The notes below the pieces were generated by a model. That model had not been told where the DNA came from. It made no database searches and worked only from the letters and a program-made list of their open reading frames with translations. Of a stretch of DNA of 64,000 nucleotides, positions 53,691 through 64,000 are shown piece by piece. Made by a program: the position numbers and the translations under genes. Positions within the stretch are counted from its first letter, which is position 1. Each line of letters starts with the position of its first letter. The stretch comes from DATATV01 sp035551355 (GTDB lineage Bacteria > Actinomycetota > Actinomycetes > Mycobacteriales > Pseudonocardiaceae): contig DASZNF010000013.1 in the NCBI GenBank assembly GCA_035551355.1, forward strand, positions 8,719 to 72,718, given 5' to 3'.

Positions 53691-54993
53691 CCGCCCCGCC
53701 GCGGAAACCGCCGCCCGAGCCGGTGAATCCGCCACCGCCACCGCCGAAGCCGCCGCCTCCGGTGCCGGTCCGGCCGGTGCCGCCGGTGCGGTTCGTGCCG
53801 CCGGTGCCGGTGCCCGTGCCGCCGGTCACGGTGACCGCGATCTGGTCACCCTCGTTGAGGCCGGACAGGATCTGCGTGTAGCCGCTCTGCGTCTGGCCGG
53901 TGGTCACCTGGTGCGAGACTTCGGCACCGTTGCTGATCTCGTAGACCGCGGCGTGCCCGCTGTCGTAGTGGATGGCCGCGGTGGGCACGGCCAGCACGCC
54001 GGTCAGCTGCTTGACGATGATGGACACGGTGGCGCTGGCGCCCGCGTACAGCCCGCTGGGGCTGCCGGTCACCGCGATGGTCACCGGGTAGCTGGGCACG
54101 GTGGAGGAGCTGCTGGCCAGCATCGCGACCGAGCTGATCGTGCCGTACACCGGGGTGGTCGCGCCGTCCGGCGTGATCACCGCCTGGTCGCCGGTCTTGA
54201 CCTGGCCGACCTCGGTGTCGTCCACGCTGGCGTTGACCAGGTAGGCGCCGGTGGAGATGACCACGATCTGCGTGCTGGAGCTGGACGAGGACGACGACGA
54301 GCTGGACGAGGAACTGGAGGACCCGGTCGAGCCGCTGCCCCCGGAACCCGAGCTGCCGGAACCGCTGGAACCGCCGGAACCGCCGCTACCCGAACCGCTG
54401 CCGCCCGAGCCGCCGGAGGAGCCACTGCTGGACGAGGAGCCCGAACCGCCGGAAACCTGTTGTCCCACGGTGAGATCGACCGAGGCGACGGTGCCCGCGA
54501 TGGGGGAGGTGAGGGTGGCCTCGGACAGCGCGTTCTGCGCGTCGGTGAGCTGGTTCTGGGCCGCGGTGACCGCGGCCTGGTCGGCGGCGACCTGGGCCGA
54601 GGAGGCGCTGCTGCTCTCGTCGGAGGACACCTTCGACTCGTCGGAGGACAGGCTGGCCTGCGCCTCGGCGACGGTGGCGGCCAGCGACGCGGAATTGACC
54701 GTGGCCAGTGCCTGGCCCGCGGCGATCTGCTGACCCACCGCGACATTCACCGCGGTGACCTGGCCGGACACCCCGAAGTCCAGGTTTTCCTGCTGGGCCG
54801 GCTCGATGGTGCCGGAGGAGGAAACGGTCTGGCGCAAGGTTTGCGTGCCGACCGTGACCAGTCGATAGGCGGGGGCCGGATCCGACCGGGTCGCCGCCCA
54901 GGCCGCCGCCCCTCCGCCGGCCAGGACCACCACGACCACAGCCCCGACGATCACCCGTCTGCGGGTGAAGCGCAGGCGATGTCTCAACAACAC
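53683..54993 (-). CDS. Efflux adaptor protein (MacA/HlyD family) with Ser/Gly tract and Gly tail
   Basis: 436 residues; first gene of the export operon. A basic N-terminus with one membrane anchor (VIVGAVVVVVLAGGGAAAWA) is followed by a lipoyl half (GQQIAAGQALATVNSASL), a short hairpin (residues about 105-150), the second lipoyl half (LTSPIAGTVASVDLTVGQQV), then about 60 residues of Ser/Gly including a 16-Ser run. The beta-barrel and membrane-proximal domains come next, and a Gly/Thr-rich C-terminus. It should bridge the MacB-type permease to the cell wall in a Gram-positive MacAB-like pump. A 13-bp hairpin terminator (55019-55049) insulates it from the pit locus upstream. Confidence 0.9.
   Translation of the reverse strand: MLLRHRLRFTRRRVIVGAVVVVVLAGGGAAAWAATRSDPAPAYRLVTVGTQTLRQTVSSSGTIEPAQQENLDFGVSGQVTAVNVAVGQQIAAGQALATVNSASLAATVAEAQASLSSDESKVSSDESSSASSAQVAADQAAVTAAQNQLTDAQNALSEATLTSPIAGTVASVDLTVGQQVSGGSGSSSSSGSSGGSGGSGSGSGGSGGSSGSGSSGSGGSGSTGSSSSSSSSSSSSSSSSTQIVVISTGAYLVNASVDDTEVGQVKTGDQAVITPDGATTPVYGTISSVAMLASSSSTVPSYPVTIAVTGSPSGLYAGASATVSIIVKQLTGVLAVPTAAIHYDSGHAAVYEISNGAEVSHQVTTGQTQSGYTQILSGLNEGDQIAVTVTGGTGTGTGGTNRTGGTGRTGTGGGGFGGGGGGFTGSGGGFRGGAGG
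54272..54462 (-). repeat. Ser/Gly-coding low-complexity tract in the first adaptor
   Basis: About 190 bp code for an uninterrupted Ser/Gly/Thr segment that includes 16 consecutive serines. Repetitive codons here are prone to slippage and assembly error. Confidence 0.7.
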
Positions 54994-55018
54994 AGGAAAG
55001 CCTCTTTTAGCTCCGAAA

Positions 55019-55049
55019 CGGCAGCGCGCGGGGATTCCGCGCGCTGCCG
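55019..55049 (-). terminator. Strong terminator after the pit locus
   Basis: CGGCAGCGCGCGG and CCGCGCGCTGCCG form a perfect 13-bp stem with a 5-nt loop, followed on the minus strand by TTTCGG. It lies 74 bp beyond the small membrane-protein gene and just upstream of the efflux operon. Confidence 0.8.
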
Positions 55050-55122
55050 AGCTAACCGGGGGAGGCTGGAAGTTCCCTGACCCATTCCTGCCAGTTTGCT
55101 GAGAACCGCCTATGGCGTGTCG

Positions 55123-55353
55123 CTATTTGGCCACGATCAGGTAGATCCCGTACGCCACGATAGCCACGCACACCGCGAAGCACACGATCGACCCGGCGAA
55201 CGGGACCACCGCCGAGCCGCCGCTGCCCTCCTCGCGGATCCGGTCGCGACGGGCCAGGCCCAGCACGCCGAAGGAGAACATGACCACGACCAGCACCGCG
55301 CCCACGAGCGTGGCGGCGAAGACCGTGCCGAGATCGGCCCAGTTGACATTCAT
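55123..55353 (-). CDS. Small two-helix membrane protein next to pit
   Basis: 76 residues from ATG 55353 (AAAGGCGAT upstream). Two hydrophobic helices are separated by a short charged loop: LGTVFAATLVGAVLVVVMFS, then LARRDRIREEGSGGS, then a C-terminal helix (FAGSIVCFAVCVAIVAYGIY). Small proteins of this type are seen beside Pit-type phosphate transporters in actinobacteria, and here it directly follows one. The function is unknown; a role in transporter stability or regulation is only inferred. It has a clean frame while the upstream transporter gene is damaged. Confidence 0.75.
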   Translation of the reverse strand: MNVNWADLGTVFAATLVGAVLVVVMFSFGVLGLARRDRIREEGSGGSAVVPFAGSIVCFAVCVAIVAYGIYLIVAK

Positions 55354-55367
55354 GACCAGATCGCCTT

Positions 55368-56209
55368 TCAGACCCCGGCGGCACCGGGATGGCCGGCACT
55401 TTGGTGTCGTCGTTGACGTTGCCGGCGGTGACCGGGTTGCGCCGGGAGGCGGCGAACACGCCACCCGCGATGGCCAGCCCGACGACGGCCACGATGGCGG
55501 TGCCGAACGGTCCACCGGAGGCCGCCTTGCCCGCCGCCGCGCCGACGATCGCGGCCGCCGGGAGGGTGAGCACCCAGGCGATGGCCATCTGACCGGCCTT
55601 GCCCCAGCGCACCTCGGCCAGCTTGCGGCCGACGCCGGAACCGATCACGCCACCGGAGCAGACGTGCGTGGTGGACAGCGCGAAGCCCAGGTGCGAGGAG
55701 GCCAGGATGGCCGCGGCCGCACTGGTTTCCGCGGCGAAGCCCTGGCGATCATGGCCACCAGACCGGCCACCAGGGGCGAGGCCACCGCGGGGATGATGAC
55801 CTTCTGGATCAGCGTGGCGAAGCACCGCGCTGCCGCCGACCGCGATCCAGGTGGCGCCGATGAGGCCGCCGAACAACGCGTGCGAGGAACTGGAGGGCAG
55901 TCCCAGGTACCAGGTGAGCAGATTCCAGATTACCGCGCCGATCAACGCGCCGAACACGATATACGGACCGGTGCTCGCGTGGAATTTGCTTTCGTCCACG
56001 ATGCCGCTGGAGATGGTGCTGGCCACCTTGACCGACAGGAAAGCGCCGATCACGTTGGGCACCGCGGAAATGGCGACCGCGACGCGGGGTTTCAACGCGC
56101 CGGTCGCGATGGATGTGGCCATCGCGTTGGCGGTGTCGTGGAATCCGTTGGTGAAATCAAAGGACAATGCCGTGATCACGACGATCACGACGATCACGGA
56201 AACATGCAT
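55368..56209 (-). pseudogene. Pit-family inorganic phosphate transporter, frameshifted and internally deleted
   Basis: The start is sound: ATG 56209 with GGAGG, helices, and the first Pit signature DFTNGFHDTANAMAT, up to GLIGATWIAVGGSAVL. Near 55825 the frame changes: the expected continuation FATLIQKVIIPAVASPLVAGL is present in another frame, consistent with a 2-nt loss. At about 55743 the sequence jumps to QGFAAETSAAAAILASSHLG in the original frame. The second Pit signature (HGxNDAQKT region, about 70-90 residues) is missing. The raw frame stays open to 55052; a TGA in a third frame at 55368-55370 is the likely native stop. Either a pseudogene or a sequence error. Confidence 0.75.
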
Positions 56210-56215
56210 TGGCTA

Positions 56216-56239
56216 CCTCCGGCCGGACCTTGGCCGGAG
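56216..56239 (-). promoter_or_regulatory. Hairpin that buries the pit ribosome binding site
   Basis: On the minus strand CTCCGGCC pairs with GGCCGGAG (8 bp, 7-nt loop), and the second arm contains most of the GGAGG ribosome site (56216-56220), 6 nt before the ATG. It could reduce or regulate translation. Confidence 0.5.
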
Positions 56240-56329
56240 ACTATTCGGAGTAGGGAAACAGCAAGTGAACCCGGCAGAGCGCGGGCGTGTACTGGTGAAG
56301 ATCAACTCGCTGAGGGATTCCCCCAATTG

Positions 56330-56839
56330 CTACAGGGGAACCGAAACTCCGATACCGCCGGGCGTTTCCGCGCCATATCGCGCGATCTCCGCGGGCAGGT
56401 CCAGCGGCAGTGCGCCGATCACCGAGCGGGCTTCCTCGGTGAGCAGATCGGCGGGCACCAGCCACGATACCTCGAATTCCAGACCGTCCGGGTCGCGCGC
56501 GTACAGCGCCTTGGTGGTGCCGTGATCGGAGGAGCCGACCAGCGCGCCGACCCGGGTCAGCTCCTTGGCGATCCGGTCCAGTTCGGCCAGCGTGTCCACC
56601 TCCCAGGCCAGGTGGTACAGCCCGACGGCCTCCCGGCCGGCCGCCGAATCGCCCGCCTGCCCGCCGATCTGGAACAGGCCGAGGTCGTGGTCGTTGGTGG
56701 AGGCCGCGGCCTGCAGGAACACCGCACGGCCGGGGAAGCTGCGCACCGGCCGGAAGCCCAGCATGGCTTGGTAGAACTCCGCGCTCCGCTCGACGTCGCG
56801 GACATAGAGCACGGCGTGGTTCAGGCGCTGGATCGGCAT
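56330..56839 (-). CDS. VOC-family (glyoxalase/extradiol dioxygenase-like) protein
   Basis: 169 residues from ATG 56839 (CCGAGGAGCC site); a start 20 codons upstream lacks a site. A pair of beta-alpha-beta-beta-beta modules: LNHAVLYVRDVERSAEFYQAMLGF (metal His), LYHLAWEVDTLAELDRIAKEL (second His) and ARDPDGLEFEVSWLVP (Glu). The pattern is that of catechol 2,3-dioxygenase-like or glyoxalase proteins. The C-terminal about 40 residues extend beyond one VOC domain (EEARSVIGALPLDLPAEIARYG). Substrate unknown; no pathway neighbour explains it. Confidence 0.87.
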   Translation of the reverse strand: MPIQRLNHAVLYVRDVERSAEFYQAMLGFRPVRSFPGRAVFLQAAASTNDHDLGLFQIGGQAGDSAAGREAVGLYHLAWEVDTLAELDRIAKELTRVGALVGSSDHGTTKALYARDPDGLEFEVSWLVPADLLTEEARSVIGALPLDLPAEIARYGAETPGGIGVSVPL

Positions 56840-56990
56840 TGCGGCTCCTCGGAGCGGCGCACCCGAAAGGCGGGTGACCACCCATAGTTGAAACCTCAAG
56901 TTACACCCGGCCCGGACGCCCCGCGCGGTCGGAGACCGGTTTTACGGCCTCCTTAAGCCGCCCTTCAGTGCCCGTTTTCAGTGCCCGTCT

Positions 56991-58022
56991 TCAGGGCACG
57001 GTGACCAGGACCTTGACCTGCTCCGGGTCATCGGCCGCGGCGAACGCCTCGGCCGCGGAGTCCAGCGGGAAGGTGGCGGTGACCAACTCGTCCACGTCAA
57101 CCCCGCCGGTGCGCAGCATGTCCAGCGCGGTGCGCATGTCCTCGGCCACGTACATCAGGTTGCCGGCCACGGTGATCTCGTGGTCCTGCACCAGATCCAG
57201 CCGCACGCTCACCGGCCCCTGCGGCACGCCGACCACCAGGATCGTGCCGCCCTTGTCCACCGAGTCGACTGCCTGGGCCATGGTCTGCTCGTTGGCCACG
57301 CAGTCGAACACGAAATCGGCCGGGCCGGACAGCGCGGCGTTGGCCCGGATGGCCAGGTCCGGCGCGTCGGCCGGGATGGCCGCGTCCGCGCCAAGTCGCT
57401 GCGCGCGCTGCCGCTTGGTGGGCAGGAGATCGGTCACCGCGACCAGTTCCGCCCCGGCCCGCTTGGCCGCCAGCAGCACCAGCAGCCCGATCGGCCCGGC
57501 GCCCAGCACCAGCACCCGGCAGCCGCGCAGATCGCCCGCCTTGCTCACCGCGTGCACCGCGGTGGCCAGTGGCTCGGCCAGCACCGCGGAACGGTCGGGC
57601 AGCGAGTCGGGCAGCTTGTGCAGCCGGTCGGCGGGCACCGAGAACCGTTCGGCCATGCCTCCGGCGGTCTGGCAGCCGAACACCGCCAGGTTGCGGCAGA
57701 TGTTGTAGCGGCCGGCCAGGCACTGCGGGCAGGTGCCGCAGTACAGGTTGGGCTCGACCACCACCCGGTCGCCGACCTTCACCTCGTCCACCCCGGCGCC
57801 CAGCGCCTCCACCACGCCGACCACCTCGTGGCCGGGCCGGTAGGGCAGGTCGATGAACGGGTGGCGGCCGTGCGCGGCGTGCAGATCCGAGCCGCAGATG
57901 CCGACCATCGTGCTGCGCACGAGCACTTCGCTGATCCCCGCGACCGGGGCGGGCACCCGGTCGATATGAATCTCGGCAAGGGATTCCACGAGTACCTGTC
58001 GAACGGTGGCCGGTTGCGTCAT
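56991..58022 (-). CDS. Zinc-dependent MDR dehydrogenase in the lacZ operon
   Basis: 343 residues from ATG 58022. Catalytic zinc motifs are GICGSDLHAAHGRH and YRPGHEVVG; the structural lobe CGTCPQCLAGRYNIC has all four Cys. The Rossmann loop is VLGAGPIGLLVLLAA, then TDLLPTKR, suggesting preference for NAD or dual use. It resembles L-threonine/sorbitol dehydrogenase-like sugar dehydrogenases. It starts 11 bp after the beta-galactosidase stop, so it probably oxidises a product of that enzyme (galactose or a derivative); this is inference. Confidence 0.9.
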   Translation of the reverse strand: MTQPATVRQVLVESLAEIHIDRVPAPVAGISEVLVRSTMVGICGSDLHAAHGRHPFIDLPYRPGHEVVGVVEALGAGVDEVKVGDRVVVEPNLYCGTCPQCLAGRYNICRNLAVFGCQTAGGMAERFSVPADRLHKLPDSLPDRSAVLAEPLATAVHAVSKAGDLRGCRVLVLGAGPIGLLVLLAAKRAGAELVAVTDLLPTKRQRAQRLGADAAIPADAPDLAIRANAALSGPADFVFDCVANEQTMAQAVDSVDKGGTILVVGVPQGPVSVRLDLVQDHEITVAGNLMYVAEDMRTALDMLRTGGVDVDELVTATFPLDSAAEAFAAADDPEQVKVLVTVP

Positions 58023-58033
58023 GGCCAGCCACC

Positions 58034-61692
<3,659 letters not shown>

Positions 61693-61820
61693 CGTCCCAC
61701 GATATCGCCCAATCAGGTTGTCGAAAAGTGTGACCATCCCAGCATGTGCAGCACCCTTGACGTAAGCCTGCCCTTATGACCAAGCTCTGTTGGCGTAATT
61801 CAAGGGAGAGGGTGACCGAC

Positions 61821-62429
61821 GTGACGAGCGTCCGTTCCGGCCTGTCGGTGGTGCACGAGCCGGCCGAGGCCATCGATCTGGTCGCGGCACGCCAGGCGGC
61901 CGCCGACTTCCTGCGCGCATTGGGCATCGACCTGAGGTCGGAGAGCCTGGAGAAGACCCCGGACCGGATCGCCCGGGCCTACGCGGAGTTCTTCACCCCG
62001 CGCCCGTTCGAAGCCACCACCTTCCCCAACGACGAGGGCTACGACGAGCTGGTGCTGGCCCGGGGCATCCCGGTGCGCTCGGTGTGCGAGCACCACCTGC
62101 TGCCCTTCGTCGGCGTCGCGCACGTGGGTTATCTGCCCGGCGAACGCATCCTGGGCCTGTCCAAGCTGGCCAGGGTGGTGGAGCACTTCGCCAGCCGGCC
62201 GCAGGTACAGGAACGGCTGACCAAACAGGTCGCCGACTGGCTGCACGAGCAGTTGCAGCCCAAAGGCGTGGGTGTTGTGATCGAGGCCGAACACACGTGC
62301 ATGACCCTGCGCGGCGTGCGGGCGGTCGGGTCGGAAACGGTGACCTCGACGCTGCTTGGCGCGTTGCGCGAGGACGCCAGGTCGCGCCAGGAGTTCTTCG
62401 CGCTGACCGGCGCCCAGACCAGAAGCTGA
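61821..62429 (+). CDS. folE: GTP cyclohydrolase I
   Basis: 202 residues from GTG 61821, chosen because GGGAGAGG ends 9 nt upstream; GTG 61812 and ATG 61776 are in frame but poorly placed. The enzyme makes 7,8-dihydroneopterin triphosphate from GTP, the entry to folate and pterins. Zinc and substrate residues are in VRSVCEHHLLPFVGVAHVGY and IEAEHTCMTLRGV; LGLSKLARVVEHFASRPQVQERLT is the family signature. The usual folate genes (folP, folB, folK) are absent, so this is a stand-alone copy, next to a ferredoxin reductase gene. Confidence 0.95.
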   Translation: MTSVRSGLSVVHEPAEAIDLVAARQAAADFLRALGIDLRSESLEKTPDRIARAYAEFFTPRPFEATTFPNDEGYDELVLARGIPVRSVCEHHLLPFVGVAHVGYLPGERILGLSKLARVVEHFASRPQVQERLTKQVADWLHEQLQPKGVGVVIEAEHTCMTLRGVRAVGSETVTSTLLGALREDARSRQEFFALTGAQTRS

Positions 62430-62454
62430 CCGGCAACATCGAGGAGCGAGCCGA

Positions 62455-63678
62455 ATGACTACCGAGTCGTTCGTCATCATCGGAGCGGGCCTGGCGGGGG
62501 CGAAGGCCGCCGAAGCCTTGCGGGAACAGGGATTCACCGGTCCGCTGACCCTGGTCGGCGAGGAGCGGCACCTGCCCTACGAGCGGCCGCCGCTGTCCAA
62601 GGAGTATCTGGCCGGCAAGGCCGAGCGGGACAGCTTCGTGGTGCACCCGCAGGAGTGGTACGCCGAGCAGAACATCGATTTGCGTCTTGGCGTGACGGCC
62701 AGCGCACTGGACCCGGCCGCGCACCAGGTCACGCTGTCGGATGGCAGCACCCTGGAGTACGCGAAACTGTTGCTGGCCACCGGTTCCGCGCCGCGCACGC
62801 TGCCCGTGCCCGGGGCCGGCGCGGACGGCGTGCACTACCTGCGCCGGGTCGAGGACGCCGACCGGATCAAGGAAATGCTGGGCGCGGGCGGGCGCCTGGT
62901 GGTGATCGGAGCGGGCTGGATCGGCCTTGAGGTGACCGCCGCGGCGCGTGCGGCGAACCTGGAAGTGGCTGTGGTCGAGTCGCTGGACCTGCCGCTGCTG
63001 CGGGTGCTGGGCAAGGAGGTCGCGCAGGTCTTCGCCGACCTGCACACCGAACACGGCGTCAGCTTCCACTACGGGGCGCAGGTCAGCGAAATCGTTGTCA
63101 CCGAAGGAAAAGCCAGCGGCGTGAAACTGGCCGACGGCACCGAGCTGGCGGCCGACGCGGTGCTGGTCGGCGTGGGCGCGGCGCCGAAGGTGTCGCTGGC
63201 CCAGGAGGCCGGGATCGAGGTCGACAACGGGGTGCTGGTCGATGCCGGGTTGCGCACCAGGGACCCGGACGTGTTCGCGGTCGGCGACATCGCCAACGCG
63301 GCCCACCCGGTGCTCGATCGGCGGGTCCGGGTGGAGCACTGGGCCAATGCGCTGAACCAGCCCGCGGTGGCGGCTGCCGGAATGCTGGGCAAGGACGCGG
63401 AATTCGCCAATTTGCCGTATTTCTTCACCGACCAATACGACCTCGGCATGGAATACGTGGGTTATGCCGAGCCCGGCGAATACGACCGAGTGGTGTTCCG
63501 CGGCGATGTCGGCAAGCGCGAGTTCATCGCGTTCTGGTTGCGCGACAACCGGGTGCTGGCCGGGATGAACGTGAACGTGTGGGACGTCGGCGACCCGATC
63601 AAGGCGTTGATCCGGGACAAGAAGCAGGTCGATCCGGGGCGGTTGGGGAATACCGAGGTACCGCTCGAAGAGGTCTGA
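62455..63678 (+). CDS. FAD/NAD-dependent ferredoxin reductase (rubredoxin/putidaredoxin reductase type)
   Basis: A 407-residue class of oxygenase-coupled flavoprotein reductase. FAD loop IIGAGLAGAKAAEALRE (about 7-23), EERHLPYERPPLSKEYLAG, NADH loop VIGAGWIGLEVTAAARA (about 145) and the second FAD motif DVFAVGDIANA (about 280). A C-terminal interface domain follows (FFTDQYDLGMEYVGY). It passes electrons from NADH to a 2Fe-2S ferredoxin serving P450s or dioxygenases; no ferredoxin is adjacent. It starts 25 bp after folE in the same direction and ends in a very strong terminator. Confidence 0.92.
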   Translation: MTTESFVIIGAGLAGAKAAEALREQGFTGPLTLVGEERHLPYERPPLSKEYLAGKAERDSFVVHPQEWYAEQNIDLRLGVTASALDPAAHQVTLSDGSTLEYAKLLLATGSAPRTLPVPGAGADGVHYLRRVEDADRIKEMLGAGGRLVVIGAGWIGLEVTAAARAANLEVAVVESLDLPLLRVLGKEVAQVFADLHTEHGVSFHYGAQVSEIVVTEGKASGVKLADGTELAADAVLVGVGAAPKVSLAQEAGIEVDNGVLVDAGLRTRDPDVFAVGDIANAAHPVLDRRVRVEHWANALNQPAVAAAGMLGKDAEFANLPYFFTDQYDLGMEYVGYAEPGEYDRVVFRGDVGKREFIAFWLRDNRVLAGMNVNVWDVGDPIKALIRDKKQVDPGRLGNTEVPLEEV

Positions 63679-63690
63679 GTCTTCGCCAGG

Positions 63691-63725
63691 AAACCGGGTG
63701 TGGTCACCGCGACCACACCCGGTTT
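63691..63725. terminator. Strong bidirectional terminator
   Basis: AAACCGGGTGTGGTC and GACCACACCCGGTTT form a perfect 15-bp stem with a 5-nt loop and a short T-run after it. It sits in the gap between the converging reductase and the small hypothetical gene. Confidence 0.9.
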
Positions 63726-63739
63726 TCCGTCGGGGCCGG

Positions 63740-63988
63740 TTACCGGCGCGCTGACCGCGCGTCCGGCAGGATGATGCACACCCGCTGGTCGGCCGGTGTG
63801 GCGCGCCACTCGGCGAGCGCTTTGCCTGCGATGTCCACCAGACGCGCCAGCGCACCCTGATCGGCGACCAGGTGCAGCAGGCCGGATGGACAGCCCACCT
63901 CGAACTGGGCTTGATCGTCGATGACCTCGCAGGACACCGGGCAGTCCTCGTCGACGAACGCCCAGGCGTCCAGGCCGTGGTTGAGCAT
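63740..63988 (-). CDS. Small hypothetical protein
   Basis: 82 residues from ATG 63988, with a very strong GAGGAGAAGC site. Acidic N-terminal half with three Cys (DEDCPVSCEV, EVGCPSG), then an Ala/Leu helix (ALARLVDIAGKALAEW) and a basic tail (ILPDARSARR). No known family recognised. It is a plausible expressed small protein because of the ribosome site and its own terminator. Upstream context lies beyond the window. Confidence 0.75.
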   Translation of the reverse strand: MLNHGLDAWAFVDEDCPVSCEVIDDQAQFEVGCPSGLLHLVADQGALARLVDIAGKALAEWRATPADQRVCIILPDARSARR

Positions 63989-64000
63989 GCTTCTCCTCTC

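Noticed and set aside
53691..53741. N-terminal extension of the MacB-like ATPase to an upstream GTG
   Set aside because: The extension reads through the Gly-codon repeat of the adaptor gene and has no ribosome site; GTG 53690 fits better.
61776..61820. Upstream starts of folE
   Set aside because: ATG 61776 has no ribosome site and GTG 61812 is too close to it; GTG 61821 has the right spacing. The choice remains uncertain by a few codons.

Overview
This is a GC-rich (roughly 70%) actinobacterial chromosome segment. Three things point to an actinomycete, plausibly a filamentous soil Pseudonocardiales-type organism: strong third-position GC, frequent GTG and TTG starts, and an S-(hydroxymethyl)mycothiol dehydrogenase (mycothiol is an actinobacterial thiol). 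The genus cannot be fixed from this sequence. I see no rRNA, tRNA, CRISPR, insertion sequence or phage structural gene.

Most of the window is a carbohydrate-catabolism region built from several sugar modules. (1) 1-3040: a DeoR-family regulator, a solute-binding lipoprotein and a permease (cut by the left edge) of a polyol/sugar ABC importer. (2) 3468-9409: three secreted glycosidases (GH3, GH29 alpha-L-fucosidase, GH12 endoglucanase/xyloglucanase) around a GntR/FadR regulator. (3) 9508-13941: an accessory-looking stretch with an internally deleted MFS exporter, a small membrane-anchored unknown, and a large SF1 helicase with a C-terminal DUF2726-type nuclease domain. (4) 13949-21540: a seven-gene non-phosphorylative L-fucose operon (fuconate dehydratase, 2-keto-3-deoxyfuconate dehydrogenase, ABC importer, fucose dehydrogenase-type aldo/keto reductase, fuconolactonase) behind a palindromic operator.

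(5) 21824-30106: housekeeping and transport genes (GNAT, Na+/H+ antiporter, RCK-domain ion channel-like protein, malate dehydrogenase, ABC exporter, LacI regulator). (6) 30110-40816: a galactose/galactonate module with an RbsABC-like importer plus aldose 1-epimerase, two oxidoreductases, an IclR regulator, a DgoD-like dehydratase, a DgoR-like regulator and an SMP-30 lactonase. An identical AATCAT-N3-ATGATT operator precedes the importer and lies between dgoD and dgoR. (7) 40924-46658: a lower Weimberg-type pentonate operon (DapA-family keto-deoxy-pentonate dehydratase, IlvD-family pentonate dehydratase, alpha-ketoglutarate semialdehyde dehydrogenase) coupled to a LysE exporter and divergent from a GntR regulator.

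(8) 46810-49007: mycothiol-dependent formaldehyde detoxification, a DUF985 cupin and an enoyl-CoA hydratase-family protein. (9) 49034-54993: a MacAB-like export operon with two Ser/Gly-rich adaptors and a DUF5666 lipoprotein. (10) 55123-56209: a damaged Pit phosphate transporter locus. (11) 56330-63988: a VOC protein, a beta-galactosidase/dehydrogenase operon with a SufR-like regulator, folE, a ferredoxin reductase and a small hypothetical.

Taken together, the GH12, alpha-fucosidase and beta-galactosidase enzymes with fucose, galactose and pentose pathways match the sugars of fucogalactoxyloglucan. Several terminal steps (diketo-deoxyfuconate hydrolase, KDGal kinase/aldolase, alpha-xylosidase, pentose 1-dehydrogenase) are not in the window.
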